A DNA stretch of 64,000 bases from Tunicatimonas sp965217305 (GTDB taxonomy: Bacteria; Bacteroidota; Bacteroidia; Cytophagales; Cyclobacteriaceae), in the NCBI GenBank assembly GCA_965217305.1, contig CBDCHN010000012.1, positions 558,001 through 622,000 on the forward strand. The letters are read 5' to 3'. The notes beneath the pieces were generated by a model. It ran no database searches. It saw nothing but the letters and a program-made list of their open reading frames with translations, and was not told the origin of the DNA. A program made the position numbers and the translations under genes. Positions 38,335-47,033 of the stretch are shown piece by piece (the stretch's first letter is position 1; every line of letters begins with the position of its first letter).

Positions 38335-38376
38335 AAAAACGAAAAACCCCCTAAATCATACAATTTAGAGGGTTTT
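38335..38376 (-). terminator. Rho-independent terminator downstream of tRNA-Pro
   Basis: On the minus strand the stem ACCCTCTAAAT...ATTTAGGGGGT (loop TGTATG) is followed by TTTTTCGTTTTT. It lies 23 bp after the tRNA 3' end. Confidence 0.8.
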
Positions 38377-38399
38377 GGTGATCTCTGGACTCTGCCTGG

Positions 38400-38473
38400 T
38401 CGGGGCGAGAGGATTCGAACCTCCGGCCTCGTCGTCCCGAACGACGCGCGCTACCGGGCTGCGCTACGCCCCG
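38400..38473 (-). tRNA. tRNA-Pro (anticodon CGG)
   Basis: Read on the minus strand the 74-nt gene starts CGGGGCGTAGCGCAGCC and ends in CGCCCCGA, with a 7-bp acceptor stem, D-arm, the anticodon stem CGTCG/CGACG around TTCGGGA (anticodon CGG), and the T-loop GGTTCGAATCC. CCA is not encoded. Its 3' end points at the integrase gene, so the attachment site of the element is likely here; I found no second copy of the tRNA 3' end in the window. Confidence 0.95.
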
Positions 38474-38578
38474 AAAGGCCGCAAATTTAGTGAATTGCAA
38501 CACTTAAAGCAATTTACGCCTGCTAAACCTTGGCTTGTCTGCTAGTCTGATGGTTTTCTAGTGACTAAAATTAAATTA

Positions 38579-38595
38579 TTTAGATTTATTCTAAA
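38579..38595. promoter_or_regulatory. Fur-like operator upstream of the heme-uptake operon
   Basis: A 17-bp perfect inverted repeat TTTAGA-TTTAT-TCTAAA. A near-identical site (TTTGGA-ATAAA-TCCAAA) precedes the DUF4856-imelysin operon at 60856-60872. Both resemble Fur boxes described in Bacteroidota. It lies about 80 bp before the chosen start of the TonB receptor. Confidence 0.6.
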
Positions 38596-38673
38596 CAAAT
38601 CTTGCGTTTTAACCTACGCCTCTTTATGTTTGGATTATTATTTTTACCTAGTCTAAATAACAGTAGTCAGTTA

Positions 38674-41001
38674 ATGCGTCCCACCTTCTTCCTGCCAAGC
38701 TTGATTGTCCTTCTCATCGGAACCGTTGCGACAGAAGGGGTAGCCCAGTCCCCGGTAGTCGATGGTAGGGTAGTAGATCAATCCGGGATAGCCCTACCGG
38801 GCGCCAACGTAATTTTGCAGTCTTCGGGCCGGGGTACGGTATGCGACTCCGAGGGAAACTTCCGCCTTTTGGGACCGTTGCCCGCCACCGTTACCCTACT
38901 GATAACGCACGTGGGCTACGAGTCGGTCACTCAGGCCGTTAACCTCAGCGATCCTAACTATTCCACGATCACGCTCACGCTAAAGGAAACTTCCGAGACG
39001 CTAGACGACCAAGTGGTGGTCACCGCCACCCGCACCGCACGATCCGTCGACAACATTCCCGTGCCCGTGCAACTGGTTACCAAAGAGCAAATCGAACGCA
39101 TCGGCTCGCTGCGGCTCGATGAAGTGCTGGCTGAGCAAACCGGTCTGCAGATGATCTCCGACCACGGGGCCGGACTACAAATGCAAGGGATGTCGTCCGA
39201 TTATATACTAATCCTCATCGACGGCGAACCGGTGATCGGCCGCACGGCGGGTACCGTTGACCTGTCGCGCCTCACCGTCAACAACATCGAGCGCATTGAG
39301 ATCATCTGTGGCCCGTCTTCCTCACTCTACGGCAGCGAGGCCATGGCCGGAGTGGTTAACATCATCACCAAGGGCAACAACCCCGGATGGAACGGCACGC
39401 TGGGTACCCAGTACCGTTCGTTCCGCACCTGGGATGCGCAGGCCGAAGCTGGGTACCGAGGCGAAAGGTTATCCGCCCGGCTGTTCGCCAACCGCTTGCG
39501 CTCCGATGGCTACGACCTGACCGACAACTCTACATCCCAAACCGTAGCTCCGTACGAGGCGCTTACCTTTGGTCCCAAGCTGTCCTATCGCATCAATAAC
39601 CAACTGAAACTGCGGGTAAGCAGTCGGTTCTACCAAGAAAGCAGCGAAGACCAACTGGAGATCACCCCCGACGAAGAAGTTGTTCGCCTGAAAAGCTACC
39701 ACGAACGCTCGGACTGGAACGTGCTGCCCATCCTGGAATACCGGCCCAATGACCGCCATAAGCTACAGGTGCGGCATTACATGAGCGGATACACTACCGA
39801 AAGTAACCTTACCTACGCTACTGATAATCAGCTTTACGACTTAAGTACGTTTAACCAAAACTTCCAGCGGAGCGAGGCGCAGTACGACTGGTACGCGAAC
39901 GACCGCCACATCATCACCGGCGGAGCGGGTTTCCTCACCGAACAGGTGGAGGCTACGCGCTACGATGACGTGAACCGCTTTGGGTCTACCTACGCCTTCG
40001 CCCAGCACCAGTGGCAACCCACCGACCGCTGGAACGTGGTGGCCGGAGGGCGCTACGACGCCCACAGCGCCTACGCCGATCGGCTGAGTCCGAAGCTGGC
40101 CGTGGGCTATACCGCCAATCGGTGGCTGCGTCTGCAAGCTTCCTTCGGCGGGGGGTACAAAGCGCCCGATTTTCGTCAGCTGCTGCTTAGCTTCACCAAT
40201 CCCGTGGCGGGCTACAGTGTGTTCGGATCGCAGGTGGTGCAGGAGGAGTTTGCCGCATTGCAGGAGCAGGGGCAGATCGAGCGGGTGCTCATTGATCCGA
40301 ACACCGTTCAGGAAATTCAAGCCGAAAGTTCGCTGGCCTACAATCTAGGGGCGGTGCTCACGCCGGGCAAAAAGCTGAGTGTGAAACTAAATGCCTTCCG
40401 CAACAACATCCGCGACCTGATCGAAACCGCGCCGATTGCCCGCAAAACCAACGGCCAGAACGTGTTTAGCTATTTCAACTTCGCCAGCGTAGTCACCCAG
40501 GGTACGGAAGTCCAGCTAGACTATAAACCCTATCCCGATCTGGCCTTCAGTGCCGGGTACCAGTATTTGGACACGCGCGACCGGGACGCCTACCGGCGCA
40601 TCAGGAACGGCAAGATGTTTCGCCGCGACGCGAGCAATCGCACCGTGGCGGTAACGACCGCCGACTATGGCGGACTGTTCAATCGCTCGCGTCATTCGGG
40701 CAACGCCAAGGTGTGCTACACTAACCCACGCTACGGTTTCGATGTCTCGCTGCGTGGACTCTACCGCGGCCGCTGGGGGCTGGGCGACTTTAACGGCAAC
40801 ACGGTGCTGGATGCGGCCAACGAATACGCCGACGGCTACTGGCTGGTGAACCTGGCGGCCCGCAAGCACCTGGGCGACTGGCTCACGCTGGAGGCCGGTT
40901 CTAACAACCTTTTCGGCCAAACCACGGCCAACGAGCCCGCCCTGGCCGGGCGCATCTTCTTCGCCGGGGTGCAACTGAATTTTAACCAATCTAATCCTTA
41001 A
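38674..41001 (+). CDS. TonB-dependent receptor (heme/iron type)
   Basis: From the ATG at 38674 the product has 775 residues, starting with a signal peptide (MRPTFFLPSLIVLLIGTVAT). Domains in order: carboxypeptidase-like regulatory domain (VDGRVVDQSGIALPGANVIL), plug (TRTARSVDNIPVPVQLVTKE, ERIEIICGPSSSLYGSEAMA, then GVVNIITKG), and a 22-strand outer-membrane barrel ending in an aromatic-terminated strand (FFAGVQLNFNQSNP). It would import a chelated metal or heme with TonB energy. The HmuY-like lipoprotein gene follows by 19 bp, so heme or a related porphyrin is the likely ligand. A Fur-like box lies upstream. Alternative starts further up (38602, TTG-type) are less likely because the signal peptide begins at 38674. 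Confidence 0.88.
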   Translation: MRPTFFLPSLIVLLIGTVATEGVAQSPVVDGRVVDQSGIALPGANVILQSSGRGTVCDSEGNFRLLGPLPATVTLLITHVGYESVTQAVNLSDPNYSTITLTLKETSETLDDQVVVTATRTARSVDNIPVPVQLVTKEQIERIGSLRLDEVLAEQTGLQMISDHGAGLQMQGMSSDYILILIDGEPVIGRTAGTVDLSRLTVNNIERIEIICGPSSSLYGSEAMAGVVNIITKGNNPGWNGTLGTQYRSFRTWDAQAEAGYRGERLSARLFANRLRSDGYDLTDNSTSQTVAPYEALTFGPKLSYRINNQLKLRVSSRFYQESSEDQLEITPDEEVVRLKSYHERSDWNVLPILEYRPNDRHKLQVRHYMSGYTTESNLTYATDNQLYDLSTFNQNFQRSEAQYDWYANDRHIITGGAGFLTEQVEATRYDDVNRFGSTYAFAQHQWQPTDRWNVVAGGRYDAHSAYADRLSPKLAVGYTANRWLRLQASFGGGYKAPDFRQLLLSFTNPVAGYSVFGSQVVQEEFAALQEQGQIERVLIDPNTVQEIQAESSLAYNLGAVLTPGKKLSVKLNAFRNNIRDLIETAPIARKTNGQNVFSYFNFASVVTQGTEVQLDYKPYPDLAFSAGYQYLDTRDRDAYRRIRNGKMFRRDASNRTVAVTTADYGGLFNRSRHSGNAKVCYTNPRYGFDVSLRGLYRGRWGLGDFNGNTVLDAANEYADGYWLVNLAARKHLGDWLTLEAGSNNLFGQTTANEPALAGRIFFAGVQLNFNQSNP

Positions 41002-41020
41002 CCGCTAAATTTTTATTCTC

Positions 41021-41674
41021 ATGAAATCAATTCCTTTTGGACTATACTTCGGGCTACTCAGTTGCTTGCTGTTCTTTGGCAGTTGTAGCGATAACGACGA
41101 CGATGAAACCGGCGGCTCAACTAACCTGGAAGTGCAAACCGCCGAAGACATTCCGGCGGATGCCGATGCCGTCTCCGGCCCTCCCGGTCAGGGACCGCCC
41201 CCCAACTATACCTTTTACAGTTTGACCGACGGAAAGATTGTGGATAAAGCTGACTCTAACTCTACGCAGTGGGATATCGCGCTGGCTGGTACTACCATTT
41301 TGGTGAACGGCGGCACTTCCGGTCCCGGACAAGGTGAAGCGCAGATAGTGACCGGCGCCTTTGATGACCTGGCGGAAGCTCCCGAAAGTGGCTATGAAAC
41401 CGATAGTGAAACCGAGCGGGCTATTCCGACTGGCTCAGGTAACGGCTGGTACAACTACACTGGCGCAGAGGGCAGTCCGCCCAACGCCGTGCTACCCCTA
41501 CCCGGGCGCATCATTGTGCTGCGCACTGCCGAAGGCAATTACGCCAAGCTAGAGGTGCTAAGCTACTACCGGGGTAACCCGGAAATTACCTCCGAATTTG
41601 TACCGGGATCCGACGACGGTCGTCACTACACCTTTCAGTACGTGGTGCAGCCCAATGGCAGTAGGCAGTTTTAA
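41021..41674 (+). CDS. HmuY-like heme-binding lipoprotein
   Basis: The 217-residue product has a lipoprotein signal LLSCLLFFGSC with Cys at about residue 22, followed by an Asp-rich spacer (SDNDDDE), typical for surface-exposed Bacteroidota lipoproteins. The HmuY fold motifs are SNSTQWDIALAGTTILVNGG, GNGWYNYTGAEG, GRIIVLRTAEGNYAKLEVLS and HYTFQYVVQPNGSRQF. HmuY captures heme and passes it to a TonB receptor such as the one 20 bp upstream. Part of the same operon. Confidence 0.85.
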   Translation: MKSIPFGLYFGLLSCLLFFGSCSDNDDDETGGSTNLEVQTAEDIPADADAVSGPPGQGPPPNYTFYSLTDGKIVDKADSNSTQWDIALAGTTILVNGGTSGPGQGEAQIVTGAFDDLAEAPESGYETDSETERAIPTGSGNGWYNYTGAEGSPPNAVLPLPGRIIVLRTAEGNYAKLEVLSYYRGNPEITSEFVPGSDDGRHYTFQYVVQPNGSRQF

Positions 41675-41699
41675 TTTTTCCATTTAATTTGATTTAATC

Positions 41700-42773
41700 A
41701 TGAAAAATATCCGAGCTTTAGTATCCGCGCTGCTTGTTTGCGCCCCATTCTTTGCCCAGCGAGGTGTCGCCCAGCGAGGTGTCGCCCAGCAAAGTGTTGC
41801 CCAGCAAAGTGTTGCCCAGCAAAGTGTTGCCCAGCAAAGTGTTGCCCAGCAAAGTGTTGCCCAGCGAGGTGTTGCCCAGCCAGGTGTTGCCCAACCTGAC
41901 CAGGACCACGAGGCCATCAAGGCGCAGTGCGGTTGCTACGAAGTTGACTTCCGCTACGCCGAGACCTTTGCCCCCAGTGTCAAGTACGAATTCCACGATC
42001 GCTATACCGCCAGCGCGCTGGAGTGGGTGGGGCTGATCGAAGACCAGCCGGAGTTTATATCCATCCAGCACATTCTGGTGATGAACGACAGCTTCGCCCT
42101 GAAGCACTGGCGGCAGGACTGGCACTACGAAAACACTGAACTATACACTTTCGCCGGAGACAATGTCTGGCACTACGAAAGCCTACCTACCGACCAAACG
42201 CTGGGGCAGTGGGCGCAAAAGGTATTTCAGGTGGATGATGCGCCCCGCTACGAAGGAAGTGCCACCTGGGTGCACGCCGACGGACGACACTACTGGGAGA
42301 GCACGGTAGACGCGCCCCTGCCCCGCCGGGAGTACACCCACCGCGACGACTACAATATCTTGCAGCGAACCAACCACCACGAGATTACCGAAGAAGGACA
42401 TATCCACGAGCAGGACAACGTGAAGATTCGCCGCCGGAGCGATAAGGACCGGGTGCTGGTGCACGAAAAGGGCTTGAACACCTACCAACGCGTGGATGAT
42501 GCCCGTTGCCAGACGGCGGCCGACTGGTGGCGAAAGAACAAGACATTCTGGGCCGACGTGCGCACGGTGTGGGGTGAGGTGTTCGACCGCCAGGAAACGC
42601 TGCACGTGCAGGAAGAAGTAGACGATCAGCGGCTCTACGAACGGCTGTTCCCCCTAAACAAGGAATTGGTCGCTGAAGACGGTAGCTACGACTCCGAAGC
42701 GGGTTTACCGCGCATCCGAGAGGCGGTGCTGGCATTCGTGACTCCCCCCGCTGACTTTGCGGCGGGTCAGTGA
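41700..42773 (+). CDS. DUF6607 family secreted protein with an N-terminal pentapeptide repeat
   Basis: The 357-residue product has a signal peptide (MKNIRALVSALLVCAPFFAQ) that runs straight into nine five-residue repeats (AQRGV/AQQSV/AQPGV) coded by a 15-bp tandem repeat at 41754-41888. The mature part follows: CGCYEVDFRYAETFAPSVKY, DSFALKHWRQDWHYENTELY, YHE-like aromatic strands, WWRKNKTFWADVRTVWGEVF near 280. This matches DUF6607, often found with heme/iron uptake genes in Bacteroidota. Third gene of the operon (25 bp after the HmuY gene). Role unknown; periplasmic or outer-membrane location is likely. Confidence 0.82.
   Translation: MKNIRALVSALLVCAPFFAQRGVAQRGVAQQSVAQQSVAQQSVAQQSVAQQSVAQRGVAQPGVAQPDQDHEAIKAQCGCYEVDFRYAETFAPSVKYEFHDRYTASALEWVGLIEDQPEFISIQHILVMNDSFALKHWRQDWHYENTELYTFAGDNVWHYESLPTDQTLGQWAQKVFQVDDAPRYEGSATWVHADGRHYWESTVDAPLPRREYTHRDDYNILQRTNHHEITEEGHIHEQDNVKIRRRSDKDRVLVHEKGLNTYQRVDDARCQTAADWWRKNKTFWADVRTVWGEVFDRQETLHVQEEVDDQRLYERLFPLNKELVAEDGSYDSEAGLPRIREAVLAFVTPPADFAAGQ
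41754..41888 (+). repeat. 15-bp tandem repeat, about nine units, coding AQ(Q/R/P)(S/G)V
   Basis: Units GCCCAGCGAGGTGTC (2), GCCCAGCAAAGTGTT (5), GCCCAGCGAGGTGTT and GCCCAGCCAGGTGTT, then a degenerate GCCCAACCT. Lying directly after the signal peptide, it could vary in number by slippage without shifting the frame. Confidence 0.95.
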
Positions 42774-42951
42774 TCGTATCCCCGCGCGGGCGTTGCGTGG
42801 AGCAATCGCCTAACGCATGGGGTTTTGAAGTCCTCGACGGGACGCTCCGGGCTTGGTTTAAGCGTGAATAACTTTACCGGCACTACCGAGCGTCCCGGAC
42901 GGGGCACCAAACGCAAAAGATACTCGATTTCAACTCTTCAAAGTCGTAACT

Positions 42952-43590
42952 ATGAACGCGCACTATTGGCAACAGCGCTGGGCCGACAACGACATCGGCT
43001 TTCACCGTTCCGAAGCCCATCCCTGGCTCGTGGCCCACCTCACGAAGCTTTCACTAGGGAAGCGTAGCCGACTGTTTCTACCCCTCTGCGGCAAGTCGCG
43101 CGACATTGCCTGGCTGCTGGAACGGGGCTACCGGGTGGTGGGATCAGAACTGAGCCAACGCGCCATTGATCAGTTGTTTGGCGAACTCGGCCGAACCCCC
43201 TCCGTGACTCTCGTGGGCAAACTGAAGCACTATCAATCCGAAGATATCGATGTGTTCGTGGGTGATGTATTTGATCTGACGGGCGAAACGCTCGGTTTGG
43301 TAGACGCCATCTACGACCGCGCCGCACTGGTGGCATTGCCCGCCCCCATGCGTCGTCGCTACGCGGCGCACCTGACAGCTATCACCCGGCGGGCACCGCA
43401 GTTGCTCATCACCTTCGAGTACGACCAGCAATGCATGGAGGGTCCTCCGTTCTCGGTGAGTGAAGCAGAGATCAAAGAACACTACGAAAATGGCTATAGC
43501 ATCACGCCCATCGACAGCGCTGAAGTACCCGGCAAGCTTAAAGGCCAATGCCCGGCTACCGAGAACGTCTGGCAATTACAAAACCCCTAA
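42952..43590 (+). CDS. Thiopurine S-methyltransferase-family protein
   Basis: The 212-residue class I SAM-dependent methyltransferase of the TPMT family has HYWQQRWADNDIGFHRSEAH and PWLV at the start, the SAM motif LFLPLCGKSRDIAWLLERGY, then VGSELSQRAI, GDVFDLT, and VDAIYDRAALVALPAPMRRRY. YDRAALVALP is a TPMT hallmark. In bacteria these enzymes methylate thiols and selenium or tellurium oxyanions; the substrate cannot be told here. It is followed by a convergent hypothetical gene. Start ATG at 42952 gives the conserved HYWQ N-terminus. Confidence 0.88.
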   Translation: MNAHYWQQRWADNDIGFHRSEAHPWLVAHLTKLSLGKRSRLFLPLCGKSRDIAWLLERGYRVVGSELSQRAIDQLFGELGRTPSVTLVGKLKHYQSEDIDVFVGDVFDLTGETLGLVDAIYDRAALVALPAPMRRRYAAHLTAITRRAPQLLITFEYDQQCMEGPPFSVSEAEIKEHYENGYSITPIDSAEVPGKLKGQCPATENVWQLQNP

Positions 43591-43670
43591 AGACTACTGC
43601 TTAACTAACCTCTATCTACCTAACCTATCACTACAATTATGAACAAATTTCTATTTACGTTTTTACCTTT

Positions 43671-44549
43671 TTATTTTCCCAAAGGAATCACAAAACCCAC
43701 CCACGGAAAAGCGAAGAATCCGCCACTATCCCCTATTGGAATTAATAGCCCGTAATCCAGCGAAAAGCGGTTCCACAGCGTGCGTCCTCCCAATGAGAAC
43801 AGACCGGCGGCCTCTCCTCCGGTGGTAATCAAATAATTTTCGCTCAACAAATACCCTTTCTCACTGAGGCGGACCATTCCGCCGATATGAATCAGCGGCA
43901 GGTCGCCCCATTCCCCGCCGGCAAATCCGTATCCTAGTCCCAGGTTGAGGTTTTTGTTGCGGTCTCCTACCGTAACTACCCCGTAGGCCATACCAAAGGC
44001 ACCCACATCTTCTCCCAGCACGGTTCCGATGAGGGCACCACCTCCTACGTTAAACTTGTTCTCTTTGATAGGTACTGAAAATTTGGGCGTGATCCAGATG
44101 GGAGTAGGCGCTCCGGCAAACAGAAAAAGGGGCACCACCCCTAAGCCTATCGAGAAATTATCCGTTACGCCAATGCTGGCCTGATTGAAAAATATTAACC
44201 CGTTTTGATAATACGCTTCCCCCTTTCGGAGTCCGTAGGCGTTGGGAGCAATAAAATAACGGGTTGCTTGGGCATTGCTGGGCCACACCTTACCATCCTT
44301 TAGTTCTTCCGGTCTCACTTCTCTGACGTTCTTGATCGTTTCTACAGCAATATCAATGATCCCTAGGCTCTCAGTTTCCAGGCGCATGACTTCCTGCGAT
44401 TGGGTAATGATTTCTCCGTAGTATACGTTTCCGTCCTTGGTTTCAACCTGCCAAAGACTAGGGGCAACAGTTTCCTGCCCATAAGCATGACTCATGCTAA
44501 GCAACGCATAAAGCGCGCTGATGAAAAGGCGGCAGATTAAGTATTTCAT
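43671..44549 (-). CDS. Hypothetical secreted/outer-membrane protein
   Basis: From the ATG at 44549 the product has 292 residues: signal peptide (YLICRLFISALYALLSMSHA, YGQ), then a short SH3-like strand region (WQVETKDGNVYYGEIITQSQ, EVMRLETESLGIIDI), and many alternating hydrophobic/Gly strands (GVTDNFSIGLGVVPLFLFAG, FNVGGGALIGTVLG, LNLGLGYGFAGGEWGD) that look like an outer-membrane beta-barrel. It ends FPWVGFVIPLGK. I do not recognise the family beyond this pattern, which is known from Bacteroidota proteins of unknown function. Confidence 0.72.
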   Translation of the reverse strand: MKYLICRLFISALYALLSMSHAYGQETVAPSLWQVETKDGNVYYGEIITQSQEVMRLETESLGIIDIAVETIKNVREVRPEELKDGKVWPSNAQATRYFIAPNAYGLRKGEAYYQNGLIFFNQASIGVTDNFSIGLGVVPLFLFAGAPTPIWITPKFSVPIKENKFNVGGGALIGTVLGEDVGAFGMAYGVVTVGDRNKNLNLGLGYGFAGGEWGDLPLIHIGGMVRLSEKGYLLSENYLITTGGEAAGLFSLGGRTLWNRFSLDYGLLIPIGDSGGFFAFPWVGFVIPLGK

Positions 44550-44570
44550 AAACAATAGTAGTAAAAAATA

Positions 44571-44864
44571 GTGTGGAGTCAAGGATTTTCTCTCAATTTC
44601 AATAACGAAAACGATTTTAGTGAGATACTCTATGCTCTGGATAGAATTCTACTACCGATTAGAAAGTTAGAAGGTAGTAAACTGTTTGTTTTGCCCAGCA
44701 AACATTTAAATTTGCTGGCTCGTATGGTAATTGAGGAGATTACGGGTTGGATAGAATCTGCCTACATTTTGATCCACGTGGTAGAAAGCGCGGCAGCCCG
44801 TTACCTGGGACAGGATACGCTGGACCACGAAACGCAGCAGGACAAGGACAACCTCAAGCAATAA
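44571..44864 (+). CDS. Small hypothetical ORF, doubtful
   Basis: The 97-codon frame starts 22 bp from the divergent gene. The middle (LNLLARMVIEEITGWIESAY) looks like real helical protein, but there is no homologue I can name and no clear ribosome site. It may be a genuine small protein or a remnant. It ends 47 bp before the GH97 start. Confidence 0.35.
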   Translation: MWSQGFSLNFNNENDFSEILYALDRILLPIRKLEGSKLFVLPSKHLNLLARMVIEEITGWIESAYILIHVVESAAARYLGQDTLDHETQQDKDNLKQ

Positions 44865-44911
44865 CTGATGTATCTGAAAAAATCTTTGCCAGAGATTGCG
44901 TAATTTCGCCT

Positions 44912-47029
44912 ATGAATTTAATCCATCTCTTGGCCGTAAGCCTGCTCGGTTTGGCCGCTTGCACTTCTTCCTCTTCTGACAAAATGGTCACCCTCGAGTC
45001 TCCTTCCCAGATCAATACGATCAACTTTGCCCTCAGCCCGGAGGGCGTACCTACCTACAGCGTCACGCACCGGGGCGACACCGTGATTCAGCCCTCTTCC
45101 CTGGGCTTCGAGTTTCAGGGGCAGCCCGCCCTGTCGGCTGGTTTGGAGGTGATTGACACCGAAACCCAATCGGCCGACGAAACCTGGAAGATGCCCTGGG
45201 GAGAACAACGAGAAGTGCGCAATCACTATCATGAATTGCGGGTGCAACTGCGGGAGTCTGCCGCGCCCAACCGGAGGCTAGACGTGATCTTCCGGGCCTA
45301 CGACGACGGCGTGGCCTTTCGCTACCACTTTCCGGAGCAGGATGGCGTCGATAGCGTTGTCATTATCGACGAACGTACCCAATTTGCGCTCACCGGCGAT
45401 CACCGCTGCTGGTGGATGCCCGGCGATTGGGACATTTACGAGCATTTGTTCAATACCAGTTCCTTTACTGAGATCGACGCCCTGAGCAAGCGCGACCATC
45501 CGGACCTGAACGCCTCCTACATCCCGGAAAACGCCGTCAACACTCCCGTCACCATGCGCACCGCCGCCGGATTGCACCTGAGCTTCCACGAAGCCGCGCT
45601 GGTCGACTACGCCGATATGACCCTGCGCATCGATGCCGACAATCTACGCATGGAAAGCGGCTTGGTGGGTTCCGACCGACTCGGTTACAAAGTGAAGCGC
45701 GCGTTGCCGTTCAGCACTCCCTGGCGCACCATCCAGATCAGCGACGATGCCGCCGGGCTCATCGAGTCGAAGCTGATTGTGAACCTGAACGAGCCCAATA
45801 AACTGGGCGACGTGGCCTGGTTCACGCCCATGAAGTACGTAGGCATCTGGTGGGAGATGCACCTGGGCATTTCCACCTGGGACATGGAAGGCACGCAAGA
45901 TATGTCGAGCTACACCACCGAGCAGGTCACCGGCAAGAAACACGGGGCCACCACCGCCAACGCCAAGCGCTACATCGACTTTGCGGCCGACAACAACATC
46001 AAAGGCTTGCTGGTTGAAGGCTGGAACACCGGCTGGGATCACTGGATTGGCTTCGAGGACCGGGAGGGAGTATTTGACTTCATCACGCCCTACCCGGACT
46101 ACGACCTGGAAGAGGTGGTGCGCTACGGCCAGGAAAGGGGCGTGGAGCTAATTATGCACCACGAAACCTCGGCCGCCCCCCGCACCTACGAGCAGCAGAT
46201 GGACACCGCCTACGCCCTAATGCAATCGCTGGGCATCCACTCGGTGAAGTCGGGCTACGTGGGGCCGATCATCCCGAAGGGCGAGTACCACCACGGGCAG
46301 TGGATGGTGAACCACTACCACCGAGCGGTGATCAAGGCCGCCGACTACCAAGTGGCCGTCAATGCGCACGAACCCATCAAGGCCACGGGGCTACGCCGCA
46401 CCTATCCCAACATGATTTCGCGCGAGGGACTACGCGGACAGGAGTTCAATGCCTGGGCCTCCGACGGGGGTAACCCACCCGAGCACCTGTCCATCATCGC
46501 CTTCACCCGCATGCTGGGTGGCCCAATTGACTTCACCCCAGGCATCTTCAACATCAAGATGGAACCCTACAAGGAGGGCAACCAAGTTAATACGACCCTG
46601 GCGCACCAACTGGCGCTGTACGTAGTCATTTATAGTCCGGTGCAGATGGCCGCCGACCTGCCCGAAAGCTACGCGGACCAACCGGGCTTGCAGTTTATTC
46701 GCGACGTGGGCGTGAACTGGGAGCAAACGCGGGTGCTTAACGGCGAAGTGGGTGACTTCGTGACCATCGCCCGGCAGGAGCGCGAAACGGGCAACTGGTT
46801 CGTGGGCGGCATCACCGACGAGGAAGCCCGCTCGGTCAATCTCACTTTCGACTTTCTGGAAGAAGGAGCTTCGTATCAAGCCGTGCTCTACCGCGACGGC
46901 CCGGACGCTCATTGGGATGATAACCCCACTAGTTTGACCATTAAGGAGGTGGCGGTAGATGCTTCAACGACTTTATCGGTTGATTTGGCACCCGGTGGCG
47001 GCTTTGCGTTGAGTTTGATCAAGGGGTAG
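44912..47029 (+). CDS. Glycoside hydrolase family 97 (alpha-glucosidase-like) lipoprotein
   Basis: The 705-residue product has a lipoprotein signal (LLAVSLLGLAACTSSSS). The GH97 N-terminal super-sandwich domain has SQINTINFALSPEGVPTYSV and ITNHYHELRVQL-like strands; the catalytic TIM barrel has WFTPMKYVGIWWEMHL (about 300), GLLVEGWNTGWDHW, DLEEVVRYGQERGVELIMHH, GIHSVKSGYVG, and VNAHEPIKATGLRRTYPNMI with REGLRGQEFNAW (Glu residues about 505-517). A C-terminal beta-sandwich domain ends DLAPGGGFALSLIKG. SusB-type GH97 enzymes release glucose or galactose from the non-reducing end. The ATG at 44912 gives the lipobox; the open frame upstream lacks a signal. Confidence 0.9.
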   Translation: MNLIHLLAVSLLGLAACTSSSSDKMVTLESPSQINTINFALSPEGVPTYSVTHRGDTVIQPSSLGFEFQGQPALSAGLEVIDTETQSADETWKMPWGEQREVRNHYHELRVQLRESAAPNRRLDVIFRAYDDGVAFRYHFPEQDGVDSVVIIDERTQFALTGDHRCWWMPGDWDIYEHLFNTSSFTEIDALSKRDHPDLNASYIPENAVNTPVTMRTAAGLHLSFHEAALVDYADMTLRIDADNLRMESGLVGSDRLGYKVKRALPFSTPWRTIQISDDAAGLIESKLIVNLNEPNKLGDVAWFTPMKYVGIWWEMHLGISTWDMEGTQDMSSYTTEQVTGKKHGATTANAKRYIDFAADNNIKGLLVEGWNTGWDHWIGFEDREGVFDFITPYPDYDLEEVVRYGQERGVELIMHHETSAAPRTYEQQMDTAYALMQSLGIHSVKSGYVGPIIPKGEYHHGQWMVNHYHRAVIKAADYQVAVNAHEPIKATGLRRTYPNMISREGLRGQEFNAWASDGGNPPEHLSIIAFTRMLGGPIDFTPGIFNIKMEPYKEGNQVNTTLAHQLALYVVIYSPVQMAADLPESYADQPGLQFIRDVGVNWEQTRVLNGEVGDFVTIARQERETGNWFVGGITDEEARSVNLTFDFLEEGASYQAVLYRDGPDAHWDDNPTSLTIKEVAVDASTTLSVDLAPGGGFALSLIKG

Positions 47030-47033
47030 CGGG

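Noticed and set aside
36830..38473. Direct repeat of the tRNA-Pro 3' end as the second attachment site inside the window
   Set aside because: I looked for GGATTCGAAC-type sequences to the left and found none.
41754..41888. Regular direct repeats, considered as a CRISPR array
   Set aside because: The 15-bp units are adjacent without spacers and lie in frame in a gene.
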